Part shown: positions 40,491 through 48,743 of the stretch, piece by piece
Layout of the letters: each line of letters begins with the position of its first letter
How positions within the stretch are numbered: the stretch's first letter is position 1
NCBI GenBank assembly: GCA_001298575.1
Contig: LJCV01000275.1
Location: 1-64,000 of the forward strand
DNA from: Actinobacteria bacterium OK074
GTDB lineage: Bacteria; Actinomycetota; Actinomycetes; Streptomycetales; Streptomycetaceae
DNA: 64,000 nt
Direction: 5' to 3'
Notes under the pieces: generated by a model
Told to the model about the DNA's origin: nothing
The model's database searches: none
What the model saw: only the letters and a program-made list of their open reading frames with translations
Made by a program: the position numbers and the translations under genes

Positions 40491-41706
40491 GTGCTGGGTT
40501 CCTCAGACGGTGTACACATATCGGCGCCTCAGTCGGCGGGTTGGCGGTGCGGGTCTGCCCCAGACCCAGGGGTTGGCACGGGAGTTGAGCTGGCTGGTTG
40601 CAAGGGTGGTGGCGTGTTCGATGTCGTCGCGGTTGGCGAATGAGCGGCCGGCGAGGGCGGCTTTGCGGAAGATGCGCCACCAGCCTTCCTGCAGGTTGAG
40701 CCAGCACGCGCCGACGGGGATGAAGGCGTGGTGGATGCGGGGATGGTCTTCGAGCCAGGTCCGGGTGGACAGGCTGTTGTGACTGGACAGGTTGTCGGTG
40801 ACGATCCAGAGCTCGCCGGTCGGGTTGGCGTCTTCGATCTGTTGCAGGAACTGCTGGTAGAAGACGCTGTTGCGGGAGGACGCGGCCATGGTGATCTGCT
40901 GGCCGTCCCGGATGCGTAAGGCCCCGTAGACCCAGGTTTTCTCGGGTCCGCGGCTGTAGTCGAGTTCCGCTTTGATCCGGTGTCCGTCGGGTGACCAGGC
41001 GGGTGCGGGCGGGAAGGTCCGCGGGATCACTGGCCCCAGCTCGTCGGCGCAGATCACCGTCGCGTCGTCGGGCGGGTGGGTGTAGAGGCCGATGATCCGT
41101 GTCCTTTTGGGACGAAGTCCGGGTCCTTCGAGCGTGTCCAGGACCGGGTGCGGCGCCAGCGCACGCCCTCGGCGAGCAGGATGCGACGAACCTGCGAGCG
41201 GCCCACCTCGATCCCTTCGGTCCGTGCTGCCGCAGCCAGGGCATCCAGGGTCCACTCGGCCGGTCCCGATTCGTCGAAGGCCCACAGTTCCCCGACGGGC
41301 TCCCACCGCAGCCGCCCCGGCGGCACGGTCTTGACCAGGGCGATGATCCTGGAGCGTTCCTCCTCTGTGATCCGCCGCTTGCGGCCCTGCCCGCCCAGAT
41401 CATCTAGCCCCTGCAGGCCTGAGCGGTTGAAGCGGTGCAGCCAGCACCGGACCGTTTTCTGGCTGCAGTCCAGTGCCTCGGCGATCGCGGGCACCCGTAG
41501 CCCCGACCAGCTCAGCTCGATCATCCGGGCCCGCATCACTGCATCGCGCGGAGCCTTCCGTGCCCGCGACAACCGGGCAACGACGGCCTGTTCGTCCTCG
41601 TCACGCCCCGGTCGTGCCCGTAAAACCATCGTCCAGCACCCGCCCCCGAGCACCGTCAACTACCCCGCCACCAGGACATATACCCAGCGAAAGAGGAACC
41701 CAGCAC
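40491..41706 (-). mobile_element. IS630-family insertion sequence with TA target duplication
   Basis: A 1,216-bp element with perfect 14-bp terminal inverted repeats, GTGCTGGGTTCCTC (40491-40504) and its complement (41693-41706), flanked by TA on both sides (40489-40490, 41707-41708). The flanking bases extend the symmetry to CTAGTGCTGGGTTCCTC. TA targeting and the transposase type define IS630/Tc1-mariner. The element looks complete, and the ends suggest recent insertion. Confidence 0.88.
40503..41659 (-). CDS. IS630-family transposase in two frames (-1 frameshift)
   Basis: Frame A (from 41659) encodes the HTH half: AVMRARMIELSWSGLRVPAI AEALDCSQKTVRCWLHRF and ending near KDPDFVPKG. Frame B encodes the DDE half: ATVICADELGPVIPRTFPPA (first Asp), GELWIVTDNLSSHNS (second Asp) and AFIPVGACWLNLQEGWWRIF (Glu). 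They join at CCAAAAGGACACGG (around 41100), where a -1 slip on the A run gives one product of about 385 residues. Programmed -1 frameshifting is known in IS630-type elements; the A4 run here is shorter than usual, so decay is also possible. Confidence 0.8.
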
Positions 41707-41906
41707 TAGCGCGGGACGAACGATGTTCACCTCAACCCCACCGACGTACGCCGAGGCGGGGGCAGGGCGGCCGAGAAGGCGAACATGCGAAGAAGGGCCA
41801 GAAGGCCAGCGGAGGAAGTCCGCCGAGCAGGCGCCCGACTTCGTCCGCTCACGCAAGCCGTTCCCACAGCGTTCCCATCCAGCGCCGCACTATGCCCGAG
41901 CAACAC

Positions 41907-41944
41907 AAAAGCCCAGGCCACGAGCTATGTGACCTGGGCTTTTT
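41907..41944. terminator. Intrinsic terminator 3' of the second tRNA-Thr fragment
   Basis: AAAAGCCCAGGCCA pairs with TGACCTGGGCTTTT (one mismatch). On the minus strand it has a GC-rich stem followed by a T-run, a classic Rho-independent terminator placed directly after the tRNA 3' end. It can work in both directions. Confidence 0.8.
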
Positions 41945-41945
41945 C

Positions 41946-41989
41946 AGAGCCGCCTTCGGGATTCGAACCCGAGACCTACGCATTACGAG
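41946..41989 (-). repeat. Attachment site: 3' fragment of tRNA-Thr(CGU), copy 2
   Basis: 44 bp, 43 identical to the copy at 35227-35270. On the minus strand it reads the anticodon loop, T-arm and acceptor end ...AAGGCGGCTCT, with the canonical acceptor sequence. The 5' half of the tRNA is absent. It marks the left end of the large conjugative element that continues to the window's right edge; the intact tRNA is expected beyond it. Confidence 0.85.
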
Positions 41990-42036
41990 ACCGATAGCAA
42001 TCATGCTGCCGAGTGCTGCGCCATGCCACGCAGTCC

Positions 42037-42054
42037 AGTTTTGCCTGATCAGAG
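42037..42054. promoter_or_regulatory. Possible integrase arm-type site beside attachment copy 2
   Basis: AGTTTTGCCTGATCAGAG begins 48 bases beyond the end of the attachment repeat, the same spacing as the similar motif at 35318-35335 beside copy 1. It lies in the 180-bp gap before the helix-turn-helix repeat protein. The role as an arm site is inferred from conserved position. Confidence 0.35.
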
Positions 42055-42172
42055 CACGTACGGCGTGTTGCCTCGTCCAGTCTGATTCACTCCGTCCAAA
42101 GGCGTCCGCGCTCCCCTTGCGCTCCCCTTCTCCCAACGAGCCGGAACGTCGGTACGGTCAGCGAAACCGCCA

Positions 42173-43075
42173 TCACACCCTGCCAGGTTTTGTCGGGTGC
42201 GAACTACCACGCTCTTGCAGGAGCGAGGGCACGGCGGCAGCACCGTAAGGCTGATCTGGGTCGCCGACGACTTCACCTCCTACGACGCCCGCGGCATGCG
42301 CGAGCGCCGGCGCCGCATCGACCGGGTCCACCGGTACTTCGACAACTGATGACAGCAGCCCGGGACTGGTGGCTCGGCGGTAGGAGCGGAGCGCGGTGCT
42401 CTTGTCGATACCGAGCCGGGTGCCAATCGCGGCCCAGGAGAGCCTTTGAGTGTCGCGGAGCCTAACGAGTTGGGCTTCGTCGTCCTCATTCAGAGCGCGG
42501 AGGCCGCCAGCGCCAGCGACGGGAACGGGCGGCGGGTCGGTGACGGACCTCCAGGTGACGCCGTGGATGGCGTCACGGGTCGCGCTGTGTCCCGTACCGG
42601 CACGCTCGGCCAGGACTGTGATGGAGTCCCCACCGAGGTAGTCACGGCGCAGTTGCGCGACCACTGCCGGGGTGAGTTTGGCGATGCCGTTGGCTTCCTG
42701 GGTGGGCGCAGGACGCAGTAGGGGCGGAGGGCTGGTGACACGCTTCCAGGTGATCCCGTACACCGCGCGTTCCAGGGCGTTATAAGCCACGCCGTACTCG
42801 CGGGCGAGGCTGGCGAGGGTGCCCGGGTCACGGGCTACCTGACGACGGGCATCGGCAACCAGACCAGCGGTGAGGGCTTGCGGCAGGGGCGGCAGGCAGG
42901 TCACAGGCGCAGGGTCGGACATGTGAGCCCATGTGACGCCGGTGATGGCATGCCGCATCGCAGATATCGACATACCGCACTCCGCAGCGAGTTCGCGGCA
43001 AGTGGCCGCGCGGGCGCGGAACCGGCGCCGCGCATCGGCGACCTGGCCCGCGGTGAGTTTCGGTGGCGCCCCCAT
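42173..43075 (-). CDS. Protein of four tandem helix-turn-helix repeats
   Basis: 300 residues. A unit of about 50-60 residues repeats. Copies 1-3 have the pattern LTxxxVAxxRR...LAxxxG...xxAIxGxTWxxvtDPPPV: KLTAGQVADARRRFRARAAT with AITGVTWAHMSDPAPV; ALTAGLVADARRQVARDPGT with VYGITWKRVTSPPPL; KLTPAVVAQLRRDYLGGDSI with IHGVTWRSVTDPPPV. A fourth, diverged copy is WAAIGTRLGIDKSTALRSYR. Each unit contains a homeodomain-like HTH. Spaced HTH arrays could bind iterated DNA sites such as a partition or att region. It is the gene nearest the attachment site. No known family was recognised for the whole protein. Confidence 0.7.
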   Translation of the reverse strand: MGAPPKLTAGQVADARRRFRARAATCRELAAECGMSISAMRHAITGVTWAHMSDPAPVTCLPPLPQALTAGLVADARRQVARDPGTLASLAREYGVAYNALERAVYGITWKRVTSPPPLLRPAPTQEANGIAKLTPAVVAQLRRDYLGGDSITVLAERAGTGHSATRDAIHGVTWRSVTDPPPVPVAGAGGLRALNEDDEAQLVRLRDTQRLSWAAIGTRLGIDKSTALRSYRRATSPGLLSSVVEVPVDPVDAAPALAHAAGVVGGEVVGDPDQPYGAAAVPSLLQERGSSHPTKPGRV

Positions 43076-43359
43076 ACCTGAACCTGCCTCTTATAGTTGC
43101 GATCTATGGCGGGCCAAGTATAGGGCGGGGGGACTGAGCACCGGGCTGACTCCTCGTCGACGATGACTTCGCGACGGCGAGCACAGCACCCCATGATTAG
43201 GTGGAGCACCGCCTCACGGTTACCGGTTCTCCAGGATGGCGGACCCGAACCGCTCCTGTTCCGGATTGGCCGAGGACCATCGGCGATCAAACGGTTTCCT
43301 GATCAGCGATCCCCGCTTCTAGAATCCTGCCCGTACAGCGAGACGTGGCTGGGGGATCC

Positions 43360-44241
43360 GTGACCGACCTGAAGGTGTTCCACATCGCTGGTGGACGCGC
43401 CAGGAAGATCAACGGCGGCCATGTACCCCTGGAGCGGCATCTCCAGTCCCTCGTCGAGCAGAACATGGAGACGATGCTGGGCGTGCGGTTCCTGGCGAGC
43501 GAGTACTGCGTCGACGGTGGGCGGATCGACTCGCTGGGGCTCGACGAGAACAACGCCCCCGTGGTCGTCGAGTACAAGCGCGGCACGGATGCCGGCGTGA
43601 TCAATCAGGGCTTGTTCTACCTGGCCTGGTTGATGGACCACCGTGCCGAGTTCGAGCACCTGGTCCGCGACCGGCTCGGTGTGACGGCCGCGTCCCAGGT
43701 CCTGTGGAGCGGCCCGCGCCTCATCTGCGTCGCCGGCGGCTTCACCCGCTACGACGTGCATGCCGTGCGCGAGCACCGGCGCTCGATCGATTTGGTCCGC
43801 CACCAGCTCTTCGGTAACGACCTGCTCGGGCTTGAGACCGTGGCCTCCGTGAACGGCGGCATGCAGGTGGCTCGCCGCGTGCGACGCCAGTCTGTGGCCC
43901 AGGCACCGGCCGACGTCCAGAGCGCGGCGATGGCGGAGTTGGCGGGAGCGGTCGACGAGGTCCTGCTCGGGCTCGGGGACGGCGTGAACCGCGTGGACCA
44001 CAAGACCTACCGGGCGTATCAGCGGCTGCGAAACTTCGCCTGCCTGTGCCCGCCACAGCGGAGCAAACTGCTGGTCTACCTGAAGGTCGATCCGAAGGAC
44101 TTCGACCTCGTTCCGGGTTTCACCCGGGACGTCTCCGGTCTCGGTCACCACGGGACAGGTGACCTAGAGGTCCAGCTCCGTACGCCGAGGGACGTGGAGC
44201 GGGCGCAGGATCTGTTCCGGGCAAGCTACGCGGCGGCGTGA
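43360..44241 (+). CDS. PD-(D/E)XK nuclease-like protein with DUF5655-type C-terminus
   Basis: 293 residues from GTG 43360 (GGGGG upstream; GTG 43345 also possible). The N-terminal domain has CVDGGRIDSLGLDENNAPVV then VEYKRGTDAGVINQGLFYLA, the D...ExK motif and following Q helix of the restriction-endonuclease fold, as in DUF91/NucS-like proteins. The C-terminal domain (VNRVDHKTYRAYQRLRNFAC; LLVYLKVDPKDFDLVPGFTR) matches DUF5655. Such proteins are frequent in mobile elements, with suspected DNA-cleaving or defence roles. It is the only plus-strand gene of this element in view, divergent from the HTH-repeat gene. Confidence 0.82.
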   Translation: MTDLKVFHIAGGRARKINGGHVPLERHLQSLVEQNMETMLGVRFLASEYCVDGGRIDSLGLDENNAPVVVEYKRGTDAGVINQGLFYLAWLMDHRAEFEHLVRDRLGVTAASQVLWSGPRLICVAGGFTRYDVHAVREHRRSIDLVRHQLFGNDLLGLETVASVNGGMQVARRVRRQSVAQAPADVQSAAMAELAGAVDEVLLGLGDGVNRVDHKTYRAYQRLRNFACLCPPQRSKLLVYLKVDPKDFDLVPGFTRDVSGLGHHGTGDLEVQLRTPRDVERAQDLFRASYAAA

Positions 44242-44350
44242 ACGGATGCCGCTGCATCCCACCGACGGGCTGCGTTTTGTGTTGTGCCTGCGGTCGTGAG
44301 AGGGCCCTTTCGACGCCCGGGCAGAGGGTGGCGGTGGACTATCTATGATC

Positions 44351-44387
44351 CGCGGGATCGCCGGTCTGGCCAACCGGCGATCCCGCG
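44351..44387. terminator. Strong bidirectional terminator hairpin
   Basis: A perfect 15-bp stem, CGCGGGATCGCCGGT / ACCGGCGATCCCGCG, with a 7-base loop. It lies between the convergent PD-(D/E)XK gene and the end of the long minus-strand operon, ending both. Confidence 0.85.
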
Positions 44388-44417
44388 CTACGTTGCCCCG
44401 CTCGTGCGGGCCGATGA

Positions 44418-45785
44418 TCAGCGTGAGCGGCTGACGGAGTGGTCGGCCGTGACCGCCGGAGCCGTCGGTGCTCTGACGGCGAGGCGGGGCTGGTGCTCGC
44501 GGCCCGGCTGGACCTGGCGCATGCCGGTCTCCTGGGCGAGGGACTCGGAGAGACCTGCCGGCAGCGAACTCGGGATGTGGGGAGACGCTGTGACCGTCCA
44601 GGTGGGCCGGTCCGGACCGGGGCCGGCCCAGATGGTCCAGGTGGCCAGGTTCTGATTCGGATGCTGCGCGGCGAAGGCGTCGAAGTGGACGCCCGCAGCG
44701 CCGTCGGAGGACGTCCAGCGGATCCATCGCCCGTCCACGGTGTGCCGCCATCCGGCGTCGGAGAGCGGCTGGGTTGCTGCGGTGACCATCTTCTCGTCCA
44801 CCGGGGCGCCGACGCGGGTGTCCCAGCCGTCTCCGTCGGCAAGGCGGGTGAGCAGATTCTGCAGCACCGGGGCGGGGGTGGCGCCGGTCGCTGTGAGGAC
44901 CCACATGCGGTCTGAGACGGGTGTCTCGTAGGCAGCCACGGTCCAGGCGATCTCGTGGGCGGGGGTTTCGTGAACGCGTTCGATACACAGGGTCTGCGAC
45001 TCGTGGATGGCGTAGGTCGTGTCATCCGACCAGGTCCGCCGTTTCTCGAACTCGCCGTGCGCGTTGAGAAAGGCATCGAGGATCGCATCGTGGTCGCCAG
45101 CATCGGCCAGATAGACGGGGACAATCTCCGGCTCCGGGCGGGAAGGCTCGGACTTGGCCGTGGTGACGTCGAAGACGGAGCGCGCTTCGATGGCGGCGCG
45201 TTCGGTGTCGGTCAGGGGCGCTGGCCCGGGGCGCATCTCGGCCGCGTGGACACGTTCGAAGGCCATCAGTGCCTCCACGGGCGAGTCGAAGGTGTCGGCG
45301 ACCTGACGCAGGTGGTCCTCGCCGTGCAGGTAGACGGACTTGCCTCCCCGGCGGAGGTAGGTGCCGACCGCGACGGTGGTGTGGCCATCGCGGGCGTGGG
45401 CGAGGATGAGGAGGTCGCCGTGGCGGATGTCGTCGTGGATCTTCTGCGCCTGGTCGGAGACCTCACGGATCTGGCTGCGGGTGCACCATGGCATCGGATA
45501 GTTCAGCCAGCTCCATTCCTCGTCGATGGCTTCCTGGAGCCGCGGGCCGATTTCGACGGAGATGCCTTCGGCGGTCAGGCGCTTGGCTGCCTCGTTGGCC
45601 CAATAGGGCTCCTCATGATCGATGCGGGCCAGGACCAGGACGTTGGTGGCGGCGACACTCCAGTTGGCGGCCTCCAGAGCCATGAGGGCGACGCGGGCCT
45701 GCGTGCCGGTCAGGACGGCCTGCACGGCGCTCGGGTGAGTGGGGTGGGTGTCGAGGCGGACGTGGGCGTCGATGGCGGGAGTCAC
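44418..45785 (-). CDS. DUF317-domain protein, last gene of the long minus-strand operon
   Basis: 455 residues from ATG 45785. The N-terminal half (residues 1-190) is unrecognised: ALMALEAANWSVAATNVLVL, HGDLLILAHARDGHTTVAVG. The C-terminal half has DUF317-type sequence: ILDAFLNAHGEFEKRRTWSD; TTYAIHESQTLCIERVHETP; LSDAGWRHTVDGRWIRWTSS; VHFDAFAAQHPNQNLATWTI. DUF317 proteins are common on Streptomyces plasmids and integrative elements; function unknown. It is separated from the upstream DnaB-N-like remnant by a TTCG-capped hairpin, so it may be expressed or stabilised differently from the operon. Confidence 0.8.
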   Translation of the reverse strand: MTPAIDAHVRLDTHPTHPSAVQAVLTGTQARVALMALEAANWSVAATNVLVLARIDHEEPYWANEAAKRLTAEGISVEIGPRLQEAIDEEWSWLNYPMPWCTRSQIREVSDQAQKIHDDIRHGDLLILAHARDGHTTVAVGTYLRRGGKSVYLHGEDHLRQVADTFDSPVEALMAFERVHAAEMRPGPAPLTDTERAAIEARSVFDVTTAKSEPSRPEPEIVPVYLADAGDHDAILDAFLNAHGEFEKRRTWSDDTTYAIHESQTLCIERVHETPAHEIAWTVAAYETPVSDRMWVLTATGATPAPVLQNLLTRLADGDGWDTRVGAPVDEKMVTAATQPLSDAGWRHTVDGRWIRWTSSDGAAGVHFDAFAAQHPNQNLATWTIWAGPGPDRPTWTVTASPHIPSSLPAGLSESLAQETGMRQVQPGREHQPRLAVRAPTAPAVTADHSVSRSR

Positions 45786-45795
45786 GTGGGAGTCT

Positions 45796-46395
45796 CATCT
45801 GTTCTGCCGGTGGCCGGACCTTCGGGTCCGGCCACCGGCGTACTCGTGGGCTACGGGGACGCTCGTGCGGACCGGGCGACGTGCGCGGCCCTGGTGGTCG
45901 GCGGCCCGGCGCGGGTGGTGAACGCGGGCCGCCGACGCTGTGGCGGGGCGGCTACAGCGGGGGCTGACGGCGGAGATGTCGGCGAGAGCGTGGCGTGCGC
46001 CGACGACGAGCTGGAACGGGGTGTTCGCCGGGTCGCCGACGTAAGCCTCGATGCGCCTCCGGTGTGCTCGGCCGTGGCCAGGAGGGAGCTCCGCAAGGTC
46101 CGCTCACCCCAGTGCTCGACGGAACCAGCGGGTTCGGCCAGCATGCGGAGGACCTCGCCCGATTCACTGCCGTCGTCCGGCAGGCCGCGCTGCTGGGCTT
46201 CCCACAGAACCGTGACGGGGTCGACGGGCTCGTGGCAGTGGGCCAGAGCGGTCAGACACTGCCACAGGCCGGCGTGCAGCGGCAGGATGAGTCCGTCGGG
46301 GAGCAGCCACCGGACGGAGACGATGTCGGAGGGGCAGGCCGTGGCGGTGTCGAGTTCGACGCCGCGTGACCCTTCTCGACGGGCGCTGATCGTTG
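45796..46395 (-). pseudogene. Second DnaB-N-like gene, frameshifted
   Basis: The readable part, DGLILPLHAGLWQCLTALAH then CHEPVDPVTVLWEAQQRGLP, copies the second domain of the upstream protein (HRGDAIDPVTILWEAEHRGL). After LLATAEHT the frame is lost, but another frame continues RRRIEAYVGDPANTPFQLVV GARHALADISAV, a natural ending. No start codon with a ribosome site is found, and the frame overlaps the upstream stop. One or two base changes separate it from an intact gene, so sequencing error is possible. Confidence 0.6.
45806..45839. terminator. 15-bp stem with TTCG tetraloop between operon genes
   Basis: GCCGGTGGCCGGACC / GGTCCGGCCACCGGC closes on TTCG, a very stable hairpin. It lies 20 bp upstream of the last operon gene (ATG 45785), where it could attenuate transcription or protect mRNA ends. 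Confidence 0.8.
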
Positions 46396-47472
46396 TCAGC
46401 GGTGTGTCCGGGCGATCCTCACGGGTCGGGCAGGCAGTGGCGGGGGGCCGTCCCGTGCAGTGGGTGGCGTTGGGGGTGGGTCGGGCTGATCCGCGGTGGC
46501 ACGCCGGATGCGGACGGCGGTCAGCGCGCCCAGGGTCCGGCGGCCGGCGGTGATGATCTGGTGGGGGCTGAGGGTGATGTCGTTCGTGTACTGCCTGATG
46601 ACGGCGGCCGTGCGGGTGGCGGTGTCGATGATGGCGTGGTCGAGGAGGCGGCAGGCGAGGTATTCCGGGTCGAAGGAGGAGGAAGCGCACGCGTCGAGTA
46701 CGTAGCGTGCGGTGATGCCGCTCTGGAGGAGGCCGCGGTGTTCGGCTTCCCAGAGGATGGTGACGGGGTCGATGGCGTCGCCGCGGTGGTCGAGGGCGAG
46801 GAGGCAGCGTACGAGTTCGCGGTGGACGGGGTGGCTGAGGTCGTCGGGGCGGAGGTAGGCCCGGATGGTTTTGAGGGTGTCGGGATGGGTGGTTGCGGCG
46901 CCGAGGAAGTCCTGTTCGTCGGTGTGCCGCTGTTCGCGTTCTTCGTCATCGGGTTCTGGCGCTGGTGGGGTGGCGGGTGTCCGGGGGAGGGATCCGGGGT
47001 GGGGGCGCCAGTCGGCGGCGAGTTGTTCGAGGTGGCGGTTGAGGACGTCGGCCTGGGCACAGATGGCTTCGACCCGGCTGGGCTGGTTACGGTCGGCGGC
47101 CACGTGAGCGAGGCGGTCGGCGTGTGCTCGTACGCTGCGGCGGACGTGGCCGGCTCGGACCATGCGGACGTATGTGGCTGCGTGGTCGGGGCGCGGGCAG
47201 CTGCGAATGAGGGTGTGGGCGTAGCTGGCGCTGGTACCGGGGGCATGTTCGGCGGCGAGGTCCACGATGGCGTTGAGGCGTTCGAGGCCCTGTTTCGCCG
47301 GGTCGACGGTGTGGATGGCAGCGAAGAGCGCGGCGTGGACGGGATCGTAGAAGTGTTCGGGTCCAAGGGTGTCGACGTTCAGCTCCGTGCCGAGCAACAG
47401 AGCTCCGAGCAGGGCCTGTTCGCCGTGGAAGAGAGCGTCGGGCGAGGGAGGGCCGTCAGTTTCGTCGTGCAC
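46396..47472 (-). CDS. Protein with two DnaB-N-like domains
   Basis: 358 residues from GTG 47472, whose G is the last base of the upstream TAG stop, so translation is coupled. The first domain (ALFHGEQALLGALLLGTELN; FYDPVHAALFAAIHTVDPAK; HAPGTSASYAHTLIRSCPRP) matches the N-terminal helical domain of replicative helicase DnaB. The second (EQDFLGAATTHPDTLKTIRA; HPVHRELVRCLLALDHRGDA; PVTILWEAEHRGLLQ) repeats it. The RecA ATPase core is missing. It may therefore bind primase or the helicase and load or inhibit it during element replication. A further related remnant lies just downstream. Confidence 0.78.
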   Translation of the reverse strand: MHDETDGPPSPDALFHGEQALLGALLLGTELNVDTLGPEHFYDPVHAALFAAIHTVDPAKQGLERLNAIVDLAAEHAPGTSASYAHTLIRSCPRPDHAATYVRMVRAGHVRRSVRAHADRLAHVAADRNQPSRVEAICAQADVLNRHLEQLAADWRPHPGSLPRTPATPPAPEPDDEEREQRHTDEQDFLGAATTHPDTLKTIRAYLRPDDLSHPVHRELVRCLLALDHRGDAIDPVTILWEAEHRGLLQSGITARYVLDACASSSFDPEYLACRLLDHAIIDTATRTAAVIRQYTNDITLSPHQIITAGRRTLGALTAVRIRRATADQPDPPPTPPTARDGPPPLPARPVRIARTHR

Positions 47473-48743
47473 TAGGCGGCCAGGTCGTAGTCGTCGTGGC
47501 CGACGTGCCGGCCGAGGTGCGGGGCGAGCACGTAGTAGGCGAGGCGGGGCGGCACGGCGTTGCCGATCTGTGCGAATTTCTGCCCCTTGTTGCCCTGCCA
47601 CGGGTAGTCGGCGGGAAAGGACTGCAGGCGGCCGGCCTCGTCGGCGGTGATCCGGATGGGCCCGGGGCGCTCGCCGGGTTCGTGGTCGACGTCGAGGTCG
47701 CGGTATTCGGGGACCCAGGTGCATTCGTTCGCCCGGTGACCGAAGAACAAGGTGGCGGCTGGTTCGTCGAGGCGGCGGACGGTGGCGTGGGACTGGTTGT
47801 TGCTGCGCAGCACCCAGGTCCAGCCGGACGTTTCAAGTGCGGGCCCGCCCGGATGGCCGGTGTCGGCTGCAGTCGTCGGCCTTTGCCGGGCTGTTGCAGC
47901 GCCGGTACCGGCGCGCGAGGCGGCCACCTCGGTGGGGAGGTGGGTGGCCTCCTGCCAGGTGCCGCGGGCACGCGCGGCCAGGAGGGCCTTGCGAGACCCG
48001 GAGGGGAACGGCTCGGCACCGCCTCCGGGGCCTCCCCCGGCACAGACAGTGGGCACGGGCCGGTCGGTGGCACCCCAGCCAAGCGCCTGGGCCATCGACA
48101 CCCAGCGGGCGCGGCCGGGGCCGAACAAAGAGTCGGGTTCGGGGCATTGGGCGTGGGTCGGCTCCGGCGGGCGGGCCGGGCGGGTGCGGGAGGCGATCAG
48201 GATGGCACGTCGTCTGGTCTGCGGGACACCGTAGTCCGCGGCATTCAGGATGCCGGTCCAGACGGAGTAGCCCCAGCTGCGCAGGATCATGGCGTACTGC
48301 CTCCACAGCGGCAGGACGTCCGGTACTTCCTCCATGGCCACCCAGTCCGGCCGACCGTGGAGGTGGAGGGCGTGAAGGTAGCGCATGGGTTCGGCGGCAA
48401 GCAGGGAGCGCGGGTCGCGGCAGGCGGCCAGGAGGCGCTCGCGTGTGTCACGTCCCTGGGCGAGGTCGGTGACCGCCTGGTGGACGAGGGGCTGGTCAAG
48501 GAGTCCGAGCCTCTTGCCGGCCATCGACCATGCCTGGCAGGGAGGGGAAGCGATCAGCCCGGTCGTCTTTTCGGTGAACGGCCCGATGGGGTAACGGGCT
48601 ACGTCGGTGCGGACGGTGAGGTGTCCGGCGGCGGCGCGGGTCTTGCAGGCCCACTCGTCCCATTCGAGTCCGATGTCGCGGGCGCCGAGGCGGGCGAGGG
48701 CGTGTGACCAGCCGCCGGGTCCGGCGAACAGGTCCAGGATCAT
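47472..48743 (-). CDS. DNA (cytosine-5) methyltransferase
   Basis: 423 residues from ATG 48743, overlapping the upstream gene by 4 bases (ATGA). C5-MTase motifs in order: I DLFAGPGGWSHAL; IV ASPPCQAWS with catalytic Cys69; VI AMEEVPD (E-E-V in place of E-N-V); VIII PQTRRRAILIAS; IX/X QIGNAVPPRLAYYVLAPHL. The target-recognition region lies between VIII and IX. It methylates a short DNA site to give 5-methylcytosine. No restriction enzyme gene is adjacent, so it is probably an orphan anti-restriction or epigenetic methylase of the element. Confidence 0.93.
   Translation of the reverse strand: MILDLFAGPGGWSHALARLGARDIGLEWDEWACKTRAAAGHLTVRTDVARYPIGPFTEKTTGLIASPPCQAWSMAGKRLGLLDQPLVHQAVTDLAQGRDTRERLLAACRDPRSLLAAEPMRYLHALHLHGRPDWVAMEEVPDVLPLWRQYAMILRSWGYSVWTGILNAADYGVPQTRRRAILIASRTRPARPPEPTHAQCPEPDSLFGPGRARWVSMAQALGWGATDRPVPTVCAGGGPGGGAEPFPSGSRKALLAARARGTWQEATHLPTEVAASRAGTGAATARQRPTTAADTGHPGGPALETSGWTWVLRSNNQSHATVRRLDEPAATLFFGHRANECTWVPEYRDLDVDHEPGERPGPIRITADEAGRLQSFPADYPWQGNKGQKFAQIGNAVPPRLAYYVLAPHLGRHVGHDDYDLAA

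Larger units (their letters stand above)
35271..41945. mobile_element. Integrated island segment between two tRNA-Thr attachment sites
   Basis: About 6.7 kb bounded by the two 44-bp tRNA-derived repeats. It carries DUF262 and HipA-like genes, three decayed genes and an IS630-family element, but no integrase, replication or transfer gene. It looks like a degraded or cargo-only element, or what remains after another element integrated at the same tRNA. Beyond each repeat, at the same distance (48 bp), lies a similar TTTT-CCTG-TCAGAG motif, likely remains of integrase arm sites. Confidence 0.6.

Noticed and set aside
44955..46553. A 532-codon plus frame opposite the DUF317 and DnaB-N genes
   Set aside because: Gly/Val/Asp-rich antisense shadow typical of high-GC DNA; minus-strand genes have overlaps and domains.
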